Part shown: in pieces, positions 1-10,268 of the stretch | Layout of the letters: each line of letters starts with the position of its first letter | Position numbering within the stretch: position 1 is the stretch's first letter | Origin: Leptobrachium leishanense | Lineage: Eukaryota > Chordata > Amphibia > Anura > Megophryidae | Length of the DNA stretch: 64,000 nucleotides | Assembly: GCA_009667805.1 (NCBI GenBank) | Contig: CM019069.1 | Coordinates: 55,060,422 to 55,124,421 of the forward strand | Direction of reading: 5' to 3' | Notes under the pieces: model-generated | Seen by the model: the letters and a program-made list of their open reading frames with translations, nothing else | The model's database searches: none | What the model was told of the DNA's origin: nothing | Translations under genes and position numbers: made by a program

Positions 1-1017
1 TCTCTGGGTCTCGGTGACACTGCACTTGCTTGGGTTGACTCCTATTTATCCAACAGGTCCTTCTGTGTGTCCTTTGCTGGTAACTCCTCCTCTTCATTGC
101 CTCTATCTGTTGGTGTACCTCAAGGCTCTGTCCTTGGTCCTCTGCTCTTTTCCATCTACACCTCCTCCCTGGGCAAAATCATCAACAGCTTTGGCTTTAA
201 TTACCACCTCTACGCTGATGACACTCAGATCTACCTCTCTACCCCTGATCTCTCTCCCCCTGTCCTTTCAAAAGTCAGTGACTGTTTATCTGGCATCTCC
301 TCCTGGATGGCCTCCCACCACCTAAAGATCAACATGTCAAAGACTGAGCTCCTACTTATTCCTCCCTCTAATGCCTCCCCACCTCCTGACTTCTCTATCA
401 CGGTGGAGGGTATCCCCATCTCCCCATCAAACCAAGTTCGCTGTCTTGGAGTTACACTGGACTCTGCTCTTTCCTTCATCCCCCACATCAAGTCTCTTTC
501 CTCCTCCTGCCGATACCAACTGCGTAATATTTCCAGAATTCGGCCATTTCTTACCGCTGACACCACAAAACAACTCATACACGCCCTGGTAATCTCCCGA
601 CTCGACTATTGCAATAATCTCTTATCTGGCCTCCCTCTGTCCCGCCTCTCCCCCCTACAATCCATCCTGAACGCCTCCGCCAGGCTAATTCACCTCACCC
701 GCTGCTCTGTCTCTGCCGCTCCCCTCTGCGAGTCCCTTCACTGGCTCCCCATCCACTGCAGAATTAAGTTCAAAATCCTTATCCTTACCTACAAAACCCT
801 CACTAACTCAGCGCCCCACTACCTGTCCTCACTAATCACCAAATACACCCCAGCCCGCTCCCTAAGGTCAAACAGTGACCTGCGCCTAGCTTCTCCCCGC
901 ATCACCTCTTCCCATGATAGACTGCAGGATTTCTCACGCGCAGCCCCCACTCTCTGGAACGCTCTCCCTCGTGCTGTCAGACTTTCCCCAACTTCTCTTC
1001 CTTCAAACGCTCCCTGA
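1..1017 (+). pseudogene. L2 ORF2 reverse transcriptase, C-terminal part, frameshifted near the end
   Basis: The frame is open from base 1, so the N-terminus is missing. Visible motifs are RT motif B ([13 protein letters not shown], about bases 112-150), the catalytic YADD box (bases 211-222, intact) and the L2 C-terminal region with RLDYCN, LHWLP and LWNALP. The protein would copy its own mRNA at a nicked target. Near base 993 it reads 'ttccccaac' where the copy at 44.28 kb reads 'ttcccctaac'. This one-base loss shifts the frame, so the protein ends in [10 protein letters not shown] instead of continuing through the conserved [17 protein letters not shown] tail. The copy is therefore inactive even without 5' truncation. 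Confidence 0.9.
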
Positions 1018-1270
1018 AAACATTCCTATTTAGGGAAGCCTACCACCCAACTCACTGACGCAACCATCAATCACTCTCACCTTACAGTCCTCTCCTCCTG
1101 TTTCCAACCCCAACCCTCCTAGATTGTGAGTTCCTACGGGAATAGGGCCCTCATCTCCTCCTGTACTGTTTGTCAAATGTTGTTCAATGTATTGTAACCC
1201 TGTCTGTACTGTGCTTATTGTACAGCGCTGCGGAATATGCTGGCGCTTTATAAAATAATAATAATAATAA
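1..1270 (+). mobile_element. L2-clade LINE, 3' part
   Basis: This is the 3' end of a non-LTR retrotransposon: the C-terminal half of its reverse transcriptase ORF, a 3' UTR of about 250 bp and an (ATA)n-type tail at 1255-1270. The 3' UTR ends in the 'cgctttataaa' sequence shared with pieces at 28.97, 44.5 and 52.5 kb. The 5' part lies outside the window. Its tail touches Gypsy coding sequence, so the LINE probably inserted into the Gypsy pol gene. A 0.47-kb copy at 44.09-44.56 kb is almost identical, which points to recent activity. Confidence 0.93.
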
Positions 1271-1910
1271 CATCGGTGGTTGGCCGCTCTATCGCCCTGG
1301 GGTGAATAATCGAGATGCTGATGCTTTGTCGAGAAGACCCTACACTACAGAATGGACTCAGTTAACTCCAGACGGGGTACAAGCTTTGTGTCAAGGGGCA
1401 GAGCACCGGGTCAAGGGAGGGATTGAAGCGGAGGCCATAGGAGTCATGGCTGCGGCTGTTCCGGAGTTCTACTGCAACCCTACGCAGTTGAGGGATGAAA
1501 GTCTGCCTACCTTTTCAAAACAGGACCTGAAAGCCGATCAGGCTAGAGACCCTTTAATTGCGTTAACCATAAAGGCCCTAACTGCGAAGCAGCGGGAAAT
1601 TCTGCTGACCAATTCCCCAGATGGAGCCAGATTGGTCTACAAAGAGTGGGAACGGTTGAAGATGTTGGATGGGGTGGTCTACCGAAGGGGCCCCTCAACC
1701 AATGCTGAAGAGACCCAACAGTTGTTCCTTCCCACTAAACATAGGAAGAGTGTACTGCGATCGCTACATGATGAGCATGGACATTTGGGCGCAGAAAGGA
1801 CTTTTAAGCTGGTGCGAGACAGGTTCTATTGGCCTTGCATGAGAGCTGAAGTGGAAAGTTACTGCCGTTCATGTCTGAGCCGGATGCTAGTAGGCAGGGA
1901 AATATTCTAA
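1271..1910 (+). pseudogene. pol: Gypsy pol: end of RNase H and integrase HHCC zinc finger
   Basis: The frame opens with WPLYRPGVNNRDADALSRRP, the usual end of a Gypsy RNase H domain, immediately after the L2 tail. About 150 residues later comes the integrase N-terminal zinc-binding domain, with DEHGHLGAERTFKLVRDRFYW followed by a CRSC pair (H-H-C-C). The open frame stops at 1908-1910, soon after the second cysteine. The sequence then resumes inside the integrase core ('ILIV' followed by DHFTR). The linker and first strand of the core, which carry the first catalytic aspartate in this family, are therefore missing. Confidence 0.88.
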
Positions 1911-1913
1911 TAG

Positions 1914-2799
1914 TGACCACTTCACACGTTCCGCCCAAGCCTTTTCTACAAAAGACCAACGCGCTCTGACAGTGGCGAAGGTTCTGATGGAAAAGTTCTT
2001 TGTTCACTATGGCCTACCAAGGAGAATACACTCTGATCAGGGTAGAGACTTTGAAAGGCTTGTTGGGCAATTACTGGAACTGCTGGGAATCCAAAAGACC
2101 CGAACTACACCATATCACCCTCAAGGTGATGCTCAGCCCGAAAGGTTCAATCGCACACTACTAAATATGCTGGGGACACTGTCAAACACAGAGAAGCAGA
2201 GCTGGAGTCGTCACATAGCTACGCTAGTACATGCATATAACAGTACGGAGAGTGACGCCACTGGATACTCACCGTACCGTCTTATGTTCGGAAGAGAAGC
2301 TCGACTGCCGGTTGATTTGGCGTTTGGGCTATCTCTGGACCAGACGTCGGTAGCTTCCCATAGAAATTACGTGGATAGACTTCGAAAGAATCTGGCCTCT
2401 GCGTTTGAACAGGCCCGTTTGACCACAGGGAACAGGGAACAAAGGAATAAATGGAACTATGACTTGAAAGTTCGGATACAGGATCTACAACCCGGTGATA
2501 GGGTTTTGTTGAAGAACTTGGGTGCTGCTGCAAGGCACAAGTTAGCGAATAGATGGAGTTCTCAGGTCTACATTGTCTGCAAGCAACTGCCGGGTCTGCC
2601 AGTGTATCAAATCTGGCCGGATGGAAAGGCTGGGCCTCTTAAGAACTGGCACCGGAATCATTTATTACCTTTTGAGAGAGGCTGTGAGGATACCAGTTGG
2701 GGACGAACTTTCTCTGCCGAATCCGCCTGCTCCACGTTTGCCTCCCGTTACTCAGTCTCAGCAGACCCGGGCTATCGAAGAGAGCGAAAGGGACAGTGA
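1914..2799 (+). pseudogene. pol: Gypsy integrase catalytic core and C-terminal domain
   Basis: Reading from about 1917, the frame gives DHFTR, AQAF, then VLMEKFFVHYGLPRRIHSDQ (second catalytic Asp in HSDQG), TTPYHPQGDAQPERFNRTL (catalytic Glu), YNSTESDATGYSPYRLMFGR and a basic C-terminal region ending KNWHRNHLLPF (about 2640-2673). This is a Ty3/Gypsy integrase, which joins cDNA to host DNA in the nucleus. The first Asp of the DDE triad is absent because of the upstream deletion. After LLPF the frame is wrong: the real continuation lies in another frame from about 2674, so a small indel occurred there. Confidence 0.88.
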
Positions 2800-3286
2800 A
2801 GAAGAAAGTTTTTGTCTGGACTGGATGCGCTCACCGGAGCCTGAAGAGGTTATCTCGGTTCCTGAACGTTGGGAAAGTAATTTGAGGGCTGAGGCTCCTG
2901 AGTTTCAGTTAGAAGTCCCCGAGACTATTGAAATCCCTGTAGTTCCTGAAGCCGACTCTTATGATTACAGTTCTATGCCTTCACTGGAAGGATCATACTC
3001 CGAAGAGATGTCTGCTCCAGTGGTAGAAAGAAGAACTGAACCCGCACCTATAGTACTTCCACCTGAAGAGGAACTGATTGAGCCAGAACCAAAACGCTCT
3101 GTTCGACCGCCCCAGCGACTCACCTATGACTCACCAGGACATCGCACTGAAGAGGCCGTCACCACAGTGCGAAGGTTGCCCGAAGTGTCTGCTATGTTAG
3201 CTGAGGTAGTCCAAAGCATGAGTCAACTTGAGGAAGTGTATCTAACCCATTGTATGCTTGCTGCTGAGCCTGTATATGTTGCCTAA
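2674..3286 (+). pseudogene. Gypsy pol C-terminal acidic tail
   Basis: This frame takes over where the integrase frame fails. It encodes about 200 residues rich in Glu, Pro and Ser (SERDSEEESF, PEPEEVISVPE, LPPEEELIEPEP) and includes KRSVRPPQRLTY, a basic RPP motif common near the end of Gypsy polyproteins. It stops at 3284-3286, about 55 bases before the polypurine tract. I see no membrane segment or signal peptide, so it is a pol tail and not an envelope. Its function is unknown. Confidence 0.7.
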
Positions 3287-3339
3287 TATATGTGAAAAAT
3301 GTAATGCAACTGTTGTACCTCCTTGGAGAGACCCAAGAG

Positions 3340-3356
3340 TTCTAGGAGGGGGAGAG
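3340..3356 (+). other. Polypurine tract
   Basis: The sequence 'tctaggagggggagag' is purine-rich and sits directly before the TGTAGCGC start of the LTR. This is where plus-strand DNA synthesis is primed in LTR retrotransposons. Its position fixes the 5' edge of the 3' LTR. Confidence 0.8.
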
Positions 3357-4062
3357 TGTAGCGCTGGTTTTAAATTCCCTGTCGTTGTAGTACTTGTTTT
3401 TGGCCACCGGAGGGAGACAAGTGCGATGTAAGACACTGAACATTGGGACTACATTTTCCAGCATGCTTTGCGGACGGGAACAGGAAGTGGGTGGGAGAGA
3501 GACACTGATATCCGCAGCCTCGTGGAAAGAGCTGGCAGAGCGCGCCGAGGAGTGAAAGGAGCAAGACGCAGTGTAGCAGAAAGTGATCTCGACCAGGCCA
3601 GAGCGCAGGTGCGGCCTAGCAGAGCTAGAGATCGGGCTTTTCCTTCCTATTTAACGAAGACCCAGTAACCCACGCTGAGGCAGAGTAAGCTGAAGGACCC
3701 CAAGTGAGGAGATCCGCAGACGATTTAACAGGGAGTGCAGGCGCTGAGCTGGACATCTTGTGGCCGATACAGAGGAGCAAGACAGCGGATCCGGTGACAC
3801 AGAGAACCCCAGTCAAAATCGAGCGGAGAGACATCCTGTGTCGAGCGGAGCACCGAGTATCTGGCAGATGGGTGAGCGGCCTTCCAGGCCACGGTGAAAT
3901 ACTAAAGCACACTACAGTTTGTTCCAAAACCTACAGGGCCCCAACGTGACTAGTCGAAGATACCTCCTAAATAATTCACTGGCCAGTTGAATATTGTACC
4001 CGGGTACCAATACACGCATACACATAAATTCCTTGGGACATAACCTGTATGAGACTCACACT
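3357..4062 (+). repeat. 3' LTR of the Gypsy element
   Basis: The LTR starts TGTAGCGC right after the polypurine tract. The right edge is set by a TG...CA rule near 'gagactcaca' (about 4060) and is approximate, because the 5' LTR is not in the window for comparison. A TATA-like 'cctatttaac' at about 3645 may be the promoter. Short open frames inside it are not genes. Confidence 0.65.
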
Positions 4063-4087
4063 CCAACCACTAAGGGGTTAAAAATAC

Positions 4088-4182
4088 TTTTTTTCCTTTT
4101 CCGCTGCGCGTTTCTCGCATTACGAAGTGCTGTATTTTTCCTTTTTCGCTGCGTGTTTCTCGTATTACGAAGTACTGTAAAA
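4088..4182. repeat. 47-bp direct duplication
   Basis: Two adjacent units, each T-rich then 'cgctgcg(c/t)gtttctcg(c/t)attacgaagt(g/a)ctgta', differ at a few positions. The sequence lies between the Gypsy LTR and a stem-loop element. It is a simple tandem duplication with no gene content. Confidence 0.85.
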
Positions 4183-4344
4183 ATATATACATATACCGTG
4201 TTACTCATTATATGCCAGTTTTATTCAGTAAACTATAGAATTTATAAAATCCACGACGGTGCTGGAGTATATTTATTCCCTAGTGCTGGGAGACTGACCC
4301 GAGGTTCAAATTCAGCGGCTCCTCCGGGAGTGAGCGCTAAATAT

Positions 4345-5051
4345 GTAAGTGCAAAGGAGGAAAAACTGCGCCTGCAGTTTTCCCCCTCGCGCCCACGTTT
4401 TAACGCCACATCACAATGCAGGCGCAAAAAATGCTGCCTGCATTGTTTGCGAGCGTTAAAATGCTGGATGTTCGCGGCAGCGCTGAACGCAGCCGCGAGC
4501 ATCCACTCGCTGGAGTCCATAGGACTCCATTGAGTTCCTCCCTACCAGTCACCTGAACAGCCGGATCTCACCTCGCGAGATCCGGCCGGTCGGTGTAGTG
4601 ATCCGCAGGGAGAGACTGGGGGACTTTTCCCCCAGTCTTTTCTTGCCTCCCACAGGCTGGAGGAGGCAAACAGAGCCGCAGTCCTCGCTGTGGGACAGAG
4701 GGTGAGTATCTGATGCTTTTTTATTTTTAGGGCTGGTGTTAACGGATTCTGCAGAAGCGGAATCCGTTAACACCAAGTCCTGGCTCTGGTTAACTTTGCG
4801 CTGACCAGAGCTAGGCGTTAATCAGCGCTGGGACTTTGTAATCCAGCGCTGATTAACACTTTGCGCTCAATATGTTTAACATGGGGAGGGCAAAGTACAG
4901 TAACCTCGTGCAGAGGAGCACAAGGTACCAAACGCAAACGGGTTTTTTAACCTGTTTGCGTTTGAATTGCAATATGCGGTAAATACCGCAGCAAACGTTA
5001 ATGCTCATGCAAGTAAGCGTTAACGTTTCCGTTAACATTTTAATAGGGCCC
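4345..5051. mobile_element. Stem-loop-rich non-autonomous element, family A copy 1
   Basis: It ends in TTTTAATAGGGCCC and matches the copies at 6.08-7.04 and 32.59-33.27 kb in order and local sequence: 'cgcgagatcc', a 'cccccagtc' hairpin, 'aatccgttaac', 'catggggag.gcaaagtacagta'. Nearly the whole element folds into consecutive hairpins. The best are CCGGATCTC/GAGATCCGG (about 4560-4585), GTGTTAACGGATTC/GAATCCGTTAACAC (4736-4773), TAATCAGCGCTGG/CCAGCGCTGATTA (4818-4855) and CAAACGCAAACGGGTT/CCTGTTTGCGTTTG (4929-4964). No coding capacity was seen. The 5' edge is approximate. Confidence 0.7.
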
Positions 5052-5929
5052 TATATATTTATATATAAATGAGTAATCAGCACTTACAAAAATATGTGAT
5101 TTGTATCTTTTATTTTGAAACTTGCTTACTTTAGTTTTAAGGAGACACAATGCGGGACACCCCTCCTTTTGGTAACTTTGTAACTGCATGGTTAGTTGGC
5201 TTTATAGATAACAAGTAATTCTAGATGCCTTGTTATCAGGACAGGAGGACATTGCAATGACTGATCTGCTCATATAATCCTTTATTAACTGCCACTGTTG
5301 CCTCTGCTTCTATTCTCCTGACACAGTTCATTGACTGGGCACTTGGGTGTGAGATAATCTGCACTTGCATGACATACTCGATATTTTATGTTGGCTAATT
5401 TAAGTTTAACCAAGCACGGAACTTCCCTTTTTACTGGGAAGGCATAAACGGTATAATGTTTTCAGATTTCATATATTAACTCTGATATTGCTTCCATTAT
5501 TCACTCACCTTTCTGATGGCAGCAGCGACTGCTTATTTTACTATACCTTAGGCGCTGGAAATATAATACAATTTATTTTATGTATCGGTTTAATAACACT
5601 TCTACTTAGAGTAATATCACTTGTGAATTTCTACAAACACATTGGTTCAAAACAAATCTTTCATATGCCAGATGTATATCATTACAGGAGAGAATATAAA
5701 AAATTATAGATTTACAGCATTTCTTTTATAATATTATATCTGGTAATTAGAAAACTGCTTTTGAATGTTCATTACACACCCAGAGATGTAGTTTATTTGG
5801 GAATCCTATACAACATTTTTAGGGGAAACCTACAGAATAAGTGATTTCATTTAAAACCAATCTATCTTGTAATTGAAAGAGAAAATTGTGAGAAAATTTT
5901 CAGACCCTTATTTCGTTACTGACTTGCTG
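5052..5929. other. No recognised feature
   Basis: This is AT-rich sequence without a convincing gene. The open frame at about 5488-5709 (hydrophobic, 73 codons) has no family signature and is treated as chance. I see no terminal repeats. Confidence 0.6.
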
Positions 5930-6030
5930 CTTATTTATTTATTTATTTACAAAGGATTTTACCAGGAAGGATACATTGAGATTTCTCTCGTTTTCAAGTA
6001 TGTCCTGGGTTCAAGAACATTGAATTGTTG
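5930..6030 (-). mobile_element. Family F SINE, 5'-truncated, minus strand
   Basis: In sense (minus) orientation it is 'cccaggacatacttgaaaac', 'gagagaaatctcaatgtatc', 'cttcctggtaaaat', then an (AAAT)n tail, seen here as TTTA repeats at 5934-5954. The tRNA-like head present in the copies at 22.76 and 31.88 kb is missing, as expected for LINE-driven 5' truncation. Confidence 0.75.
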
Positions 6031-6077
6031 AAAAAAATGGTCCAAAATCTCAAGCACTTGTGTTACTGGCTGGATTC

Positions 6078-7038
6078 AAACGGGGACGCTAAAGAGAAAA
6101 TCCTGCATCTGCAGGTTTCTCCTCAGCGTCCCCGTTTTAGCGTGATATTACGGTGCAGGCGCTAATCCAGCAGTCTGCACCGTAACACGGCGCTAAGCCT
6201 CAGGAGTCTATAGGACTCCATTGAGGCTTCTGCTGCCGGTTACATGACCTGCAGGATCACGCCTCGCGAGATCCAGCACGTCGATGTAGTGATTCGCAGA
6301 GGGAGACTGAGGGACTTTCCCCCAGTCTCTCTCTGCTCTGGCAGCAAGAAGAAGCGGATGGAGCCACCGTTCTCGCCGCAGAATGAGGTGAGTATGTGAT
6401 TTTTGGGGGGTTTCAGCTGGAAGCAGAATCAGTTAGCATTCAGGTCCTGGCTGTGGTTAACTTTTGAGTTAGCCTCAGCAGGACGATAATTGGCACTAGG
6501 ACTCTGTAATCCTAATGCTAATTTAGGCTGGCGTCAGACGAGCGTGCTATGTGTGCCTGTATTGACGTGCTTACCGGCGTCCTTCACAGCGTTGTGACGC
6601 TGCAACGAGGCCGGTCACACGCTTGTGCACTCTTGTGCGCGCGCACGAAATGTGCGCGCAACAAGCGTCCGTTATCCAAGCCACCCCGGCAAAGCGCTAG
6701 GACACGTGTTGACGGAGCTGCAAAGCGCGATTCTTCCTAGGAGCATCACAGTCAGCGAGGTGGCCAGCGAGCGTTGAGTGGAAGGAACATCCACTGTCAC
6801 GGACCTTCCTTCCGCTCTCCAAAGATGCTCGTCTGACACTAGCCTAACACTTTACTCTCCCCATGTTAAGCATAGGGAGCGCTAAGGACAGTACGCTTGC
6901 GCTGAAAAGAGCAAGATCCGAATCGCTAACAGGTTTTTAATTGTAATATGATGCGCCCGCGCTAGGGCAACCACAGCTAACATTAACGCTCACACAGGTG
7001 AGCACTAACATTAGCGTTAGGAATGTAATATGGCCCAA
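6078..7038. mobile_element. Stem-loop-rich element, family A copy 2
   Basis: It ends with TAATATGGCCCAA, identical to the right end of copy 3 at 33.27 kb. Internal blocks match copies 1 and 3: the AACGGGGACGCT / AGCGTCCCCGTTTT hairpin at about 6085-6140, 'gtgcaggcgctaa', 'cctcgcgagatcc', 'gagactgagggact' paired with 'cccccagtctc', and 'ccatgttaagcatagggag'. It is interrupted by a family E element at 6536-6844. It does not encode a protein. Confidence 0.75.
6536..6844. mobile_element. Diverged family E (PIF/Harbinger-like) element nested in family A
   Basis: Its ends are GGCTGGCGTCAGACGAGCG and CTCGTCTGACACTAGCC, inverted repeats clearly related to those of the 425-bp family E copies. The flanks are TTA on the left and TAA on the right, close to the TWA duplication proven for another copy. 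The interior is CpG-rich. At 309 bp it is shorter and more diverged than the other copies. It has no coding capacity. Confidence 0.8.
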
Positions 7039-7282
7039 CAAGTATTGCCCTAGAGGTTGTGGATTCTCTACCTGTCAAAAGTGGGTTACCTCCCCCCAGT
7101 CTAAAGTCACTTAAGAGATCTCTATTAATATATCTCGATACAGAATGCACCTGTAAACATGTAACGTAGTGAGTATATTTCCTAAATGTTTATTTTTTGT
7201 GTTACTCTGTAGATTTGTGTTGTGGTTTTAATATCTTGCATTTATTACTTTGAATTTTTACAGTAGGGAACAGAAATACAGT

Positions 7283-7368
7283 GTTCTTGAACCCAGGACA
7301 TACTTGATAACGAGAGAAATCTCAATGTATCCTTCCTGGTAAAATACTTTATAAATAAATAAATCCTA
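7283..7368 (+). mobile_element. Family F SINE 3' fragment, plus strand
   Basis: It reads 'gaacccaggacatacttga', 'gagagaaatctcaatgtatc', 'cttcctggtaaaatactt', then 'tataaataaataaat'. This is the sense orientation with its AAAT-repeat tail. It is 5'-truncated and lacks the tRNA-like head. Confidence 0.8.
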
Positions 7369-8224
7369 CAATTAAACATATGCATGTTGTAAACAAACTA
7401 CTGAATTCTCAATCACAAAAAAAAGGATTCAAGCAGTGTCCACTGTCCAGCAATTTTATTTCATTTTTAACTTTTAAATAACTTAAATTATACACATTAA
7501 TATTTTAAACTGCATCATATTGGAGGTTTAGCTGCAATCACGACATTATCGGTTTTGTGCTTTGTGTGTTTCAGTGCGTGGCCAGCAATCTGGGATTTGC
7601 ATCATAGGCTGTTTGTTTTGACGGAGCCAATTTAAACCATTTCTCCAGGCTACACGGGAATATTACTGTCATGTCTTATAATTTACAGTACATTTAGTAC
7701 GTTTGTCACAGCGTTGTTTTGAATAATAACCGTTAAATAATTGTATCATTTTTGCATTATTACTATTCTTCTAGATGATAATGCTCTTGGAATCTTTTGT
7801 TTTCAATACGTATATCCGAGCCTTGCTTTTTGTACCCTTGACAAAATCCTGTAAAGGTAGAATAAGACAGAAATTGATGAGTTTCATGTCTCCAGCCTCA
7901 GTGGAATAAGAGAAATGATGTCTTCAGTAATGTCTTAGGTTACATTAAGGACATCACGGTGTTTCTACTAACAGATGACCTGGCCTGGAGTAAACAAAAC
8001 AGTTATTCTGGAATAAGGCTCCAAATGTGATGTGCAGGTTTGTAAAAAATACAGTGATATAAAGGATTGGCCTGTATCACAATTTATGTGATATCCTGGA
8101 GTTAAAATGATCTATCTAATGTATCTTGCAAAAGGATTGACACGGAAGCTAAGCATGATTGTTGATATGAGTGATATTTACCCTACAGTCAGTTTCTCTC
8201 ACTTCACCTAATTTAGATGCTTTA
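7369..8224. other. No recognised feature (possibly single-copy)
   Basis: I see no terminal repeats, tandem repeats or coding signature here, and nothing in it recurs elsewhere in the window. It may be single-copy DNA, in which non-coding conservation could be tested. Confidence 0.5.
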
Positions 8225-9053
8225 CAGGGTAATACAAAAAGATTCGAAAAGTCACCGCACATTCGGTGACTTTTCGTTCTCTTCAATTCAGTTCCTTTTG
8301 CCGATCCCATTTCGGTGACCCCGCGGTGTATTCAGCAAGCACCACAGGGTCCCCGAATTGCAGGAAAGGTTTGCCGCAAACCCGACGAAAACTAACTGCA
8401 AAACCCACCGAACGCACGCCGAAAACCCGCAAAAACATCTGGATTAACCCGTCGAAAAACCCGAGCAGGAGCCGATCGCACGAAGCGAAGCAGCTGACAC
8501 CGCAGACGAGGCAGTGAATAAATTAGCAAAACAGTTTGTGTGAATGTTTGAAAATGAAACGCTGTTTGCAAAGAAACTACTGGGCGAAAATGTCTGAAAT
8601 TTACATATGAGGTCCAATGAATGATAATAAAAAGGGCTGTTAAAAAAAAATACTTAAAATATCCTAAAAAAATCTATAAGTAAAGAGACTCTTTACTGCA
8701 TAATTTTATAATGAACGGTTTATTAGATATTGTATTAAAACGGGAATATTTTTAACATTGAAGCCTATGGGATTCTCTTGAATAAATTTGCCGAATTAAA
8801 CCACCGAATGGCAGGGCATTAGGGGAACCTTTCACTGCTGGTTTGTGTTCTCTGAATAGCCGAAGCAGTGCTTTTTCATGGGGTTTTCACTGCCCTCGAA
8901 CAGGCACCAAACAGGCACTGTATGTTCAGGCAATTCGCCAGGATTTGGCAAATTGCCTGCTCTCTGGATAGCCGAATGGCCAGGAAAGGTAACCGAACGC
9001 TGATTTTCAGCTTTCAGTTACCTTTCTCAAGCAATTCGGAGCTCTTTGAATAA
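8225..9053. mobile_element. Family B non-autonomous DNA element, copy 1
   Basis: It starts CAGGGTAATAC and has a terminal hairpin CGAAAAGTCACCG/CGGTGACTTTTCG at about 8246-8277. It then follows the family order: 'ccccgcggtgtattcagcaa', 'gcaaagaaactactg', 'ggtccaatgaatgataataa', 'gaataaatttgccgaatt', 'caggcaattcgccaggattt'. The right end stops at 'ctctttgaataa', losing the final CCCTG. It is homologous to the copies at 18.66, 21.25, 33.64, 34.76 and 49.08 kb. No transposase is encoded; the 83-codon frame is not conserved between copies. Confidence 0.82.
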
Positions 9054-9501
9054 GCTGCATCAATAAAAAAAAACACACACAACTTCTCAAATTTATTGGT
9101 TTGGTATGTGTAGAATGTGTAACTATACTTTGATGCATTTTATTTTTTTTGGGCTGGTGTATTTGTTTTAGGCCAGGTTGATAGAATTTGCCATTAACAC
9201 CAGCTTTTAGGAGTTGCTAAAATTATGCGCGCAAAGGCGCACAGCCTTATAAACTGCGCATAGATTGTAATACCATCCGCATACCAGCGCACAAACGCAT
9301 TTGCGCTCACAATGTTAAGTAAAGGACGCGCAAAGTACAGTAAGCTCGCGCAGCGTTCGCGCAGGTTCACCCGCGGTGGACGTATACGCACGTTTGTTGC
9401 GCTGAGATTGTAATATGACGTTCTGCACAAAGGGTTTTGCTCCGCGCGTTAATGCGTTTTGCACGGGTGCAAACGTATGCGCGAAGAATGTAACAAGGCC
9501 C
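9054..9501. mobile_element. Family C element, copy 1 (partial)
   Basis: From 'gctgcatcaataaaaaaa' onward it tracks the copy at 16.78-17.23 kb: 'acttctcaaatttattg', 'gtatgtgtagaatgtgtaac', 'taccatccgc', 'gaatgtaacaaggccc'. It ends in the same GGGCC-type terminus as family A and is CpG-rich (repeated 'gcgc'). The left side is replaced by the family B element. Confidence 0.72.
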
Positions 9502-9782
9502 TAGATTTCCTGCAACTTTGTCTAAACACCCCCCACCCCATCGCTTCTTCACTACTGTTTTATACTATACCAGTCCTGTAAAGTGAGACTTTCCCTAAGA
9601 TTTTGGTAATCGTTTCATCATGGAAAACTCAGTAACTCCACTTTAACGAAAGACCTTAAATATGTTTATCACTGGAAATAGTGGATATATAGGAAGCAGT
9701 GGCGTAGCGTGGGTTGTCAGCGCCCGGGGCCAGCCAAGAATTGTGCGCCCCCCCCAACCTGTGGACACGTTATCGATATTGC

Positions 9783-10250
9783 CCCAGCTCACACATGGAT
9801 TTGCCCCAGCTCACACATGGATTTGCCCCAGCTCACACATGGATTTGCCCCAGTTCATGGATTTGCCCCAGTTTATGGATACTGCCCCAGCTCATGGATT
9901 TGCCCCAGCTCATGGATTTGCCCCAGCTCATGGATTTGCCCCAGCTCATGGATATGCCCCAGCACATGGATTTGCCCCAGCTCATGGATTTGCCCCAGCT
10001 CATGGATTTTCCCCAGCTCACACATGGATTTACCCCAGCTCATGGAAATGCCCCAGCTCATGGAAATGCCCCAGCTCACACATGGATATGCCCCAGCTCA
10101 TGGATTTGCCCCGCACATGGATTTGCCCCAGCTCATGGATTTGCCCCAGCTCACACATGGAAATGCCCCAGCTCACACATGGATTTGCCCCAGCACATGG
10201 ATTTGTCCCAGCTCATGGATATGCCCCAGCTCTCACCTGGATATTGCCCC
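9783..10250. repeat. 18/21-bp minisatellite inside hAT
   Basis: About 24 units of ATGGATTTGCCCCAGCTC occur, some extended by 'aca' to 21 bp. Both lengths are multiples of three, so all three forward frames and two reverse frames stay open. They give products such as repeated GFAPAH, DLPQLM or MSWGKS. This is repeat structure, not a gene. The same unit recurs in the hAT at 29.95-31.71 kb. Confidence 0.95.
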
Positions 10251-10268
10251 AGCTCCGGATCCAGCAGC

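Larger units (their letters stand above)
1271..4062 (+). mobile_element. Ty3/Gypsy LTR retrotransposon, 3' portion
   Basis: The order from 5' to 3' is the end of RNase H, integrase zinc finger, integrase core, an acidic C-terminal tail, a polypurine tract and a 3' LTR. This is the layout of a Ty3/Gypsy (Metaviridae-type) element without a recognisable env gene. The 5' LTR, gag, protease and RT are not in the window; an L2 tail occupies the left junction. The coding part carries a deletion and at least two frame changes, so the element is dead. Confidence 0.9.

Noticed and set aside
2674..3286. Envelope gene downstream of Gypsy pol
   Set aside because: The product is acidic and Pro-rich without signal peptide, membrane segment or cysteine pattern; it is a pol tail.
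4242..4520. Overlapping plus and minus frames at 4.0-4.5 kb
   Set aside because: They fall in a stem-loop element; the frames on the two strands mirror each other because the sequence is palindromic.
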